Of a stretch of DNA of 29,218 nucleotides, positions 24,027 to 29,218 are shown piece after piece. The translations under genes were made by a program, and so were the position numbers. The DNA lies in NCBI GenBank assembly GCA_964455395.1, contig CAYVWB010000057.1, forward strand, positions 1 to 29,218, read 5' to 3'. Each line of letters starts with the position of its first letter. The stretch's first letter is position 1. The notes under the pieces were generated by a model, which saw only the letters and a list, made by a program, of their open reading frames with translations, did not search any database and was not told the DNA's origin. This DNA is from CAYVWB01 sp964455395. Its GTDB lineage: Bacteria; Desulfobacterota; Desulfovibrionia; Desulfovibrionales; Desulfovibrionaceae.

Positions 24027-26955
24027 TCCTCTCATCCCGCAGTCGGGGCTGGGACGTTCCCATGCGGCAGCGTCCCCGGCTAGCGTGCTGCCGCCTGCAC
24101 GCGGCGTCATCGTCAAATCCGTCCCGGACGAACGCCAAGGCCTGGTCATGCGCGGCGAGGTGGAAGATGGCGAAGCGTGGGCCCTGGTGCGCTGGCGCGA
24201 CGGAGAGCAGTCCTGGACGCGCGCTGGCAGTCTGCGCACCAGACTGGAAGACGCCTGCGAAGTGGCTGATGCGCCTTATGGACCGCGGCCTTCGCTGGGG
24301 GAAGGCGTGGTGCGGGCCGTCAGGACGCTGGCCGGAGAGGAGCAAGCGCTCGTGGAGCTGCACGAGACGGGCGAAACCGTCTGGCTGCCGGCCATGCGCC
24401 TGCAATTCATCAAGAGCTTGGCGAAGCGGTTTGTCTTAGGGGAGCTTCCCAGGCAGGCGTGCGTGGACCGGGAGGGTTCGTCGTCGTATGACAACCAGGC
24501 GGAGCGTCTGCGGCTGCGCGTGCTCGCCAGCGCCATCACTCATTGGAATGAGAACTCCGGGGCCTTCGCTCGGTTGGACATAGACCCGCTCCCGCATCAG
24601 ATCCAGCTCGTGCGCCATATCCTCGCCTCAGGTGAATTCAGTTGGCTGATTGCGGATGACGTGGGCCTGGGCAAGACCGTGGAGCTTGGCATGCTGCTCT
24701 CTGCGCTCATGGCCCGCGACGTGGTCCGTCGGGTGTTGCTGATCACCCCGGCGGGCCTGGTCCGGCAATGGCGCGAGGAGCTCTGGAGCAAGTTCGGCCT
24801 GGGCGGTTTCCTCGTCTACGGACAGGACTTCACCATCGCTGAAACGCGGCATTGGGCCATGTACGAACATGTGATCGGCTCCATGGACACCCTCAAGCAA
24901 GACAAGCACATGGAGACGTTGCTCGGCGCGCCCCATTGGGACATGGTCGTCTTCGACGAGGGCCATCGGCTCACCCGCCACACCTCGGGCAGCCGGGTCG
25001 TCGCGAGCGAACGCTTCCGGCTGGCCGCCGCCCTGCGCCGACGCACGACGTCCATGACGCTGCTCACGGCGACGCCGCACCAAGGCGACGTGAGCAGATT
25101 CCAGGCGTTGCTGGAGCTGGTCCGCCCCCACCACGCGGAGGCCATCAACAACCTGGAGGCGCACCCCGAAATCATCACGAGGATGGTCGTCCGCAACCCC
25201 AAGTCCCGCGTGACCGACCTCCAGGGGCGGCTCATCTTCAAGGGCAAGCAAACCCACGCCGTGACGGTGCGCCTTTCCGAACAGGAGAAGGCGTTCGACG
25301 CCCTGCTGCAAAGCTACCTGCGCAGCGGCTACGCCACGGCCGAGCAAGGCAAGGCCACGAAACGCGGCCGCGCCGTTGGTCTGGTCATGAATTCCTACCG
25401 CAAACTGGCTGCGTCCAGCATGGCGGCCATCCGCGCAGCCCTCGTGCGACGCAGGCAGCGCCTCGCTGCGCCGGAAGCGCCACCAAGCGTCAGTGCGCCG
25501 TATACGTATGATGATCGCTTCATGGGTGAGGCGGAAGAGCAGATCGCCACGGAAGCTGGCGGCGAATTCTTCACGCATGAACGGGAGCTGTTGGATGAGC
25601 TGCTGAAGACTGCGGAAACCGTCGCGACGCACGACTCGAAATGCGCGGCCTTGCTGGAGGAGATCATCCCCCAGCTTGGCGCCGAGAAACTCGTGATTTT
25701 CACCGAATACCGCGCTACCCAGGCCCACCTCCAACACGAGCTCGCCGTGCGCCACGGCGCCGACGCCGTCACGCTCATCCACGGCGGCATGGACTACAAG
25801 GAGAGGGAGCACGCCATCGCAGCCTTCGAGGATACAGCGCAGTTTCTCATCTCCACGGAAGCAGGGGGCGAGGGCGTCAACCTCCAGCGGAGTTGCCATG
25901 TCCTGGTCAACTTCGACCTTCCCTGGAACCCCATGCGGCTCGTGCAGCGCATCGGCCGGCTGTACCGCTATGGACAGGAGCGCGTCGTGGTCGTCTACAA
26001 CCTCCACCGACCCGACACCCTGGACGGCCGCGTCGTCGGCGTGCTCTACGACCGTATCGCCCAGGTGGCGCGCAACCTCGCTGCGCTGGGCGACGAGTTC
26101 TCGCCCGGTCTGGAGGAAGAGATCTTCGGCCAGATGGCGGAGCTGTTGGACATTGAAGCGACGCTGGAGCATGCGCGTCAGAGCAGTCCCAAGCAGACGG
26201 AGGCCGAACTGGAAGCGGCGCTGGAGCGCGCCCGGCAAGCCGTGGAGCATCAACAGGAGCTGCTCCAGTTCGCCCATGGGTTCGATCCGGACGCCGCCGC
26301 CCACGAGTTGGCGCTCACGGCGGATCATCTGCGGGCGTTCGCGGAGGGGATGTTCCGCCTTCTGGGAGTCCACGTCGAAAAGCAGACGCACAACGGCCGT
26401 GTCCTCACCATCCGTCTCTCCCGAACACTCGCGGAGGAGCTGGGACGCAACGCCCGTGTGATGCGCGTGACCGCAGTGCGCGAACTGGCCGCCCGCCGCG
26501 AGGAAGTGGAAATGCTCGACATGGAGTCGCCGCTGTTCCGCCTGCTCGTGAAAAAGGCGCTCCACCTCTCGTTCCAGGGGAGACTCGCCGCTGCGCCGGG
26601 ACTGGCCGGCAGCGCGCTGGTTGCAGCCGTGTTGCGCTGGCAGGACGACCGCGGTCGACGCATGCGACAGGAGCTGGCGGTCTGCCTCGTGAACGAACAA
26701 GGACAGGCGGAGTGCAACAGCGAGGCCCTTGGCGAATGGCTCCTGCAACCGATCGACGACGCCGCCGCGGCGGCGGCCCATTGCGCATGGGACGTGGACG
26801 CCGCCAGACAGGCGGCGGGTCGCTGCCTCGAAGCTGCAGGCGGCCACATGAATCGCCGCCTTGTCGCCGCCTGCAATGAGCACCTGCATCCGCATGCGCG
26901 CCAGCTGGTCGCAGCGGCTTGGCTGTGTCCCGAGGGCGCGTCCCGACGGGAATGA
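24016..26955 (+). CDS. RapA/SNF2-type DNA helicase-like ATPase
   Basis: The 979-residue protein has all core SNF2 motifs: Walker A GLGKT at 217-221, a DEGH box at 314-317 (in place of DEAH), TATPHQGD from 351, and in the second RecA lobe STEAGGEGVNLQ and QRIGRLYRYGQ at about 644. The region before the ATPase (about 20-130) has two similar beta-rich segments (ALVRWRDGEQSW and ALVELHETGETVW), reminiscent of the Tudor-like N-domains of RapA. The C-terminal 300 residues are helical and unrecognised. Such proteins move on DNA or remodel polymerase; related helicases are also found in defence systems such as DISARM (DrmD), but no other DISARM gene is here. Several starts are in frame (GTG 23992, ATG 23995, 24007, 24016). 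I chose 24016 because GGAG lies 10 nt upstream. It overlaps the zinc-ribbon gene. Confidence 0.92.
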   Translation: MTRDPLIPQSGLGRSHAAASPASVLPPARGVIVKSVPDERQGLVMRGEVEDGEAWALVRWRDGEQSWTRAGSLRTRLEDACEVADAPYGPRPSLGEGVVRAVRTLAGEEQALVELHETGETVWLPAMRLQFIKSLAKRFVLGELPRQACVDREGSSSYDNQAERLRLRVLASAITHWNENSGAFARLDIDPLPHQIQLVRHILASGEFSWLIADDVGLGKTVELGMLLSALMARDVVRRVLLITPAGLVRQWREELWSKFGLGGFLVYGQDFTIAETRHWAMYEHVIGSMDTLKQDKHMETLLGAPHWDMVVFDEGHRLTRHTSGSRVVASERFRLAAALRRRTTSMTLLTATPHQGDVSRFQALLELVRPHHAEAINNLEAHPEIITRMVVRNPKSRVTDLQGRLIFKGKQTHAVTVRLSEQEKAFDALLQSYLRSGYATAEQGKATKRGRAVGLVMNSYRKLAASSMAAIRAALVRRRQRLAAPEAPPSVSAPYTYDDRFMGEAEEQIATEAGGEFFTHERELLDELLKTAETVATHDSKCAALLEEIIPQLGAEKLVIFTEYRATQAHLQHELAVRHGADAVTLIHGGMDYKEREHAIAAFEDTAQFLISTEAGGEGVNLQRSCHVLVNFDLPWNPMRLVQRIGRLYRYGQERVVVVYNLHRPDTLDGRVVGVLYDRIAQVARNLAALGDEFSPGLEEEIFGQMAELLDIEATLEHARQSSPKQTEAELEAALERARQAVEHQQELLQFAHGFDPDAAAHELALTADHLRAFAEGMFRLLGVHVEKQTHNGRVLTIRLSRTLAEELGRNARVMRVTAVRELAARREEVEMLDMESPLFRLLVKKALHLSFQGRLAAAPGLAGSALVAAVLRWQDDRGRRMRQELAVCLVNEQGQAECNSEALGEWLLQPIDDAAAAAAHCAWDVDAARQAAGRCLEAAGGHMNRRLVAACNEHLHPHARQLVAAAWLCPEGASRRE

Positions 26956-27248
26956 CGCCGCGCCAGCAGGACGTCACGGACCCGCCGATATCCCGATGGC
27001 CGCCCATGCGGGATTCCCCGCTCTCCCGGTGTCCTTGCAGGGCGCGTCGCCGGGGCGCGGGCCACGGCCTCTTGCTGCATCTTGTCGAGTAGATTCGTAA
27101 ACACATTCCTTTCGCCATGCGCTACAAGACGCTTGAACAAACGCGCATGCCTCCTTACGATGGCGCAGTCCTGCCCGGGACGGCTCCACGCATTTTCCCT
27201 GCGTGCGAACAAGGCTGCGGAAGCGCCGTGGCCCGTCGTGAAACCTTC

Positions 27249-28820
27249 ATGAGATCAATGACGCCACGAAGACCATCCTCCCCCTCAAGTCCCGACCAGC
27301 ACGGCAGGTTCGGCGCGTTCTCCCGCATGAAGTTGCCGCTCACGCTTTCCCTGATCCTGCTGGTGGCCATCGTGAGCACCAGCGTCATCAACTACAACTT
27401 GTCGCGCGAGGCCATCCGCGAAGAGCTGTTGGACTCCTCCTTGCCGCTCACTCGGGACACCATCTTTTCCGAGGTGTTGCGCAATCTCATGCGGCCAATC
27501 TTCGTGGCGTCCACCATGGCCAACGACTCGTTCCTGGAGACGTGGGCGCTGGAAGGGGAGCAGGGGCTTGCGTCCATTACCGGGTATCTGAAACAGATCC
27601 AGGAAAAGTACGGTTTCTTCTCCACCTTCTACGTATCTGCACGGACGAACAGATACTATCACGCCGAAGGCGTGCTCAAGCACATCGCCAGAGACGACGA
27701 CCACGACGTCTGGTTCTACAACTTCATCGAATCCGGCGCGGAGTTCGATTTGGATGTCGATACGAATGAAGCGGCCAACAACACCTTGACGATCTTCATC
27801 AACTTCAGGATGGAAGACCGTCTGGGACGACTTCTGGGCGTCACCGGCGTGGGGCTGCGCATGGACATGGTCTCCCGACTGCTCAAGGAGACGCAGGAGC
27901 GCTTCAACCGGCGCGTGTTCTTCACGGATCCGCAGGGGCGCATCCAGGCCCACTCGGACGCCTCGCTGCAGTTGAACCAGTCCATCCGCGAGGTGGAGGG
28001 CTACAGCGACGTGGCCGACGCCATCCTGGCCCTGCGCGAGGAGCCGGGAGTGTTCGAATACGACGCTGACGGCGCCCACTTCCTGGTGACGGCGCGCTAC
28101 ATTCCCGAGCTCAACTGGATTCTGCTGGTCGAAGAAAACGAATCCGAAGCGCTCTCGGTGGCGCGCATGAACGTGGTGCGCACGGTGGGCATCGGCCTCG
28201 CCGCCGCGGCGGTGGTCATCTTCATCACCATGGTGACCGTGAAGCGCTATCAGGATCGGCTCATACGGTTGGCTTCCACGGACGAGCTCACCGGGTTGCC
28301 CAACCGGCGGCAGTGCGAAAAAGTCTTCGAAGCGGCGCTTTCAAGAAAACTCCGCGAGGGCGAGCCCTTCTCGGCGATACTGGCGGACATCGACGGCCTC
28401 AAGCGCGTGAACGACCAGCTCGGCCACTTGCAGGGGGATCAGCTCATCCGCGATGTCGCCGCAATCATGGCGCGAGCGGTGCGGCCCTCGGACATGGTGG
28501 CCCGGTGGGGAGGCGACGAGTTCATCGTGCTGGCCCATTGCGACCGTGACGAGGCGTACGCCGTGGCCGAACGAATTCGCGAGGCGGTGCGCGCCTTCGA
28601 CTTCACCCACGGCGCCAGCCCCAGCGCGGAGCCCGCACAAGGCCCGACGGCCGGGACGCCTCGGGACGACCCCCGCAACCATGTCTCCCTGAGTTTGGGG
28701 GTGGTGGAGCACGCCGAAGGTGAGAGCCTGGATGCGCTGACCAACCGCGCTGACGACGCGCTTTACGCCAGCAAGCGCGCGGGCAGGGACCGCGTCTCCA
28801 TGGGTTCGGCGAGCGGCTGA
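27249..28820 (+). CDS. Membrane diguanylate cyclase with Cache-type sensor
   Basis: This protein makes cyclic di-GMP from two GTP in response to a periplasmic signal. From ATG 27249 it has 523 residues: transmembrane helix 1 at about 28-46 (LPLTLSLILLVAIVSTSVI), a periplasmic double-Cache-like domain of about 270 residues, a second helix (GIGLAAAAVVIFITMVTV), then GGDEF. The catalytic signature WGGDEF is intact at 421-425. An inhibitory-site motif RPSD lies five residues before it, so product feedback is likely. The GGDEF domain carries a Pro/Ala-rich insert near 460-480. The start is uncertain: the frame opens at 27117 and another ATG lies at 27327; none has a strong ribosome binding site. 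No EAL domain is present. Confidence 0.92.
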   Translation: MRSMTPRRPSSPSSPDQHGRFGAFSRMKLPLTLSLILLVAIVSTSVINYNLSREAIREELLDSSLPLTRDTIFSEVLRNLMRPIFVASTMANDSFLETWALEGEQGLASITGYLKQIQEKYGFFSTFYVSARTNRYYHAEGVLKHIARDDDHDVWFYNFIESGAEFDLDVDTNEAANNTLTIFINFRMEDRLGRLLGVTGVGLRMDMVSRLLKETQERFNRRVFFTDPQGRIQAHSDASLQLNQSIREVEGYSDVADAILALREEPGVFEYDADGAHFLVTARYIPELNWILLVEENESEALSVARMNVVRTVGIGLAAAAVVIFITMVTVKRYQDRLIRLASTDELTGLPNRRQCEKVFEAALSRKLREGEPFSAILADIDGLKRVNDQLGHLQGDQLIRDVAAIMARAVRPSDMVARWGGDEFIVLAHCDRDEAYAVAERIREAVRAFDFTHGASPSAEPAQGPTAGTPRDDPRNHVSLSLGVVEHAEGESLDALTNRADDALYASKRAGRDRVSMGSASG

Positions 28821-28956
28821 CGGCACGGGCGCGCGCTTCCTCTTCTCAGTGTCGCCATAACGCCTCCAGAAAGCGCATGACGCCTTCGGAACCAAGCCTC
28901 ACGTCTTCGAGGAGGCGGCGGCGCCGCATGAGGAGAGGTCCCACACCAACGCAGAA

Positions 28957-28985
28957 GAGGGCTACGAGATTTCCTCGTAACCCTC
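28957..28985 (-). terminator. Hairpin downstream of tRNA-Lys
   Basis: A 12-bp stem (GAGGGTTACGAG with CTCGTAGCCCTC, one G-T pair) and 5-nt loop begins 10 nt past the tRNA CCA end. Only TTCT follows on the minus strand, so it is a strong hairpin with a weak T tract. It probably terminates the tRNA transcript. Confidence 0.65.
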
Positions 28986-28994
28986 TGAAATTGC

Positions 28995-29070
28995 TGGTGG
29001 GTCGTGTTGGGCTCGAACCAACGACTCTCTGCTTAAAAGGCAGATACTCTACCGACTGAGTTAACGACCC
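28995..29070 (-). tRNA. tRNA-Lys (anticodon TTT)
   Basis: The 76-nt cloverleaf includes an encoded CCA. The acceptor stem GGGTCGT pairs with ACGACCC and the discriminator is A. The D arm, the anticodon loop CTTTTAA (anticodon TTT, Lys) and the T loop GGTTCGAGCC are all in place. A promoter lies 18 nt upstream and a hairpin follows. Confidence 0.97.
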
Positions 29071-29087
29071 GTTGCGTGAAGGCATGT

Positions 29088-29116
29088 TGTATAAGCGAGT
29101 CGGCAGCAGACGTCAA
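29088..29116 (-). promoter_or_regulatory. Sigma-70 promoter of tRNA-Lys
   Basis: On the minus strand TTGACG (29111-29116) and TATACA (29088-29093) are separated by exactly 17 bp. Transcription would begin about 10 nt before the tRNA 5' end. Confidence 0.8.
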
Positions 29117-29149
29117 GCGTAAATTGTCTGGAGCGAGGAAAAAAAAGAC

Positions 29150-29178
29150 TTGCGCTCCCGGCTGGGATTACGTAAGTA
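29150..29178 (+). promoter_or_regulatory. Weak candidate promoter of tRNA-Ser
   Basis: TTGCGC (29150-29155), 17 bp, then TAAGTA (29173-29178), ending 11 nt before the tRNA. The position is right; the -10 is poor. Confidence 0.35.
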
Positions 29179-29189
29179 CACCCGTTCGC

Positions 29190-29218
29190 GGAGAGGTGTC
29201 CGAGCTGGCCGAAGGAGC
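29190..29218 (+). tRNA. tRNA-Ser, 5' part only
   Basis: The window ends inside a tRNA gene: GGAGAGGTGTCCGAGCTGG, then CCGAAGGAGC. This gives the acceptor strand, T8, and a D arm with the GCTGG/CCGAAGGAGC layout typical of bacterial serine tRNAs. The anticodon lies beyond the window. Confidence 0.85.

Noticed and set aside
22676..26955. DISARM defence system
   Set aside because: Only a SNF2-type helicase is present; no DrmA, DrmB, DrmC or associated DNA methylase is found. The methyltransferase at 7353 is far away and not of the DNA-modifying type.
28877..29059. Plus-strand ORF ending VGLEPTTLCLKGRYSTD
   Set aside because: This is the well-known false protein produced by reading antisense through tRNA-Lys; the tRNA explains the sequence.

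Overview
This window is high-GC bacterial DNA from a draft scaffold, with N runs at 12083-12092, 20822-20831 and 23066-23165. It most likely comes from a sulfate-reducing Desulfovibrionales-type bacterium. The main reason is a two-subunit, Tat-exported, selenocysteine-containing formate dehydrogenase (FdhA-FdhB) with no membrane anchor, together with its maturation genes fdhE, fdhD and mobA. The many sensory and chemotaxis genes fit the same picture. The assignment is inferred from gene content; there is no rRNA here to test it.

Left part (1-9089). A methyl-accepting chemotaxis protein and a three-gene minus-strand cassette of unknown function (a small protein, a membrane-anchored protein resembling a metallo-beta-lactamase fold that has lost its metal ligands, and a secreted protein) lie among the remains of three insertion sequences (IS481-like, ISL3-like, IS1182-like). 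A visibly AT-richer SAM methyltransferase gene and about 0.9 kb of apparently gene-free DNA follow. This looks like a decaying accessory region.

Signalling block (9090-14033, plus strand). A CheB-CheR-PAS fusion protein is followed by a PAS-histidine kinase-receiver hybrid. Together they resemble one large sensor split over two genes.

Formate dehydrogenase block (14188-22050, minus strand). In transcription order it runs fdhE, fdhD, mobA (overlapping or coupled), an IS1595-like transposase gene whose first catalytic Asp appears lost, a degenerate copy of the fdhA 5' end, then fdhA (in-frame UGA = selenocysteine 193) and fdhB, ending at a strong terminator. FdhE and FdhD help mature the enzyme, MobA makes the guanine dinucleotide form of the molybdenum/tungsten cofactor, and FdhAB would oxidise formate in the periplasm.

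Right part (22553-29218). A zinc-ribbon protein with an expanded acidic repeat region overlaps the start of a RapA/SNF2-type helicase gene; this pair is the best candidate here for an undescribed two-gene system. The 100-N gap in the zinc-ribbon gene lies inside a 168-nt repeat, and a gap of 48 + 168n nt restores a single frame. A membrane diguanylate cyclase, tRNA-Lys(TTT) with a clear promoter, and the first 29 nt of a tRNA-Ser close the window.
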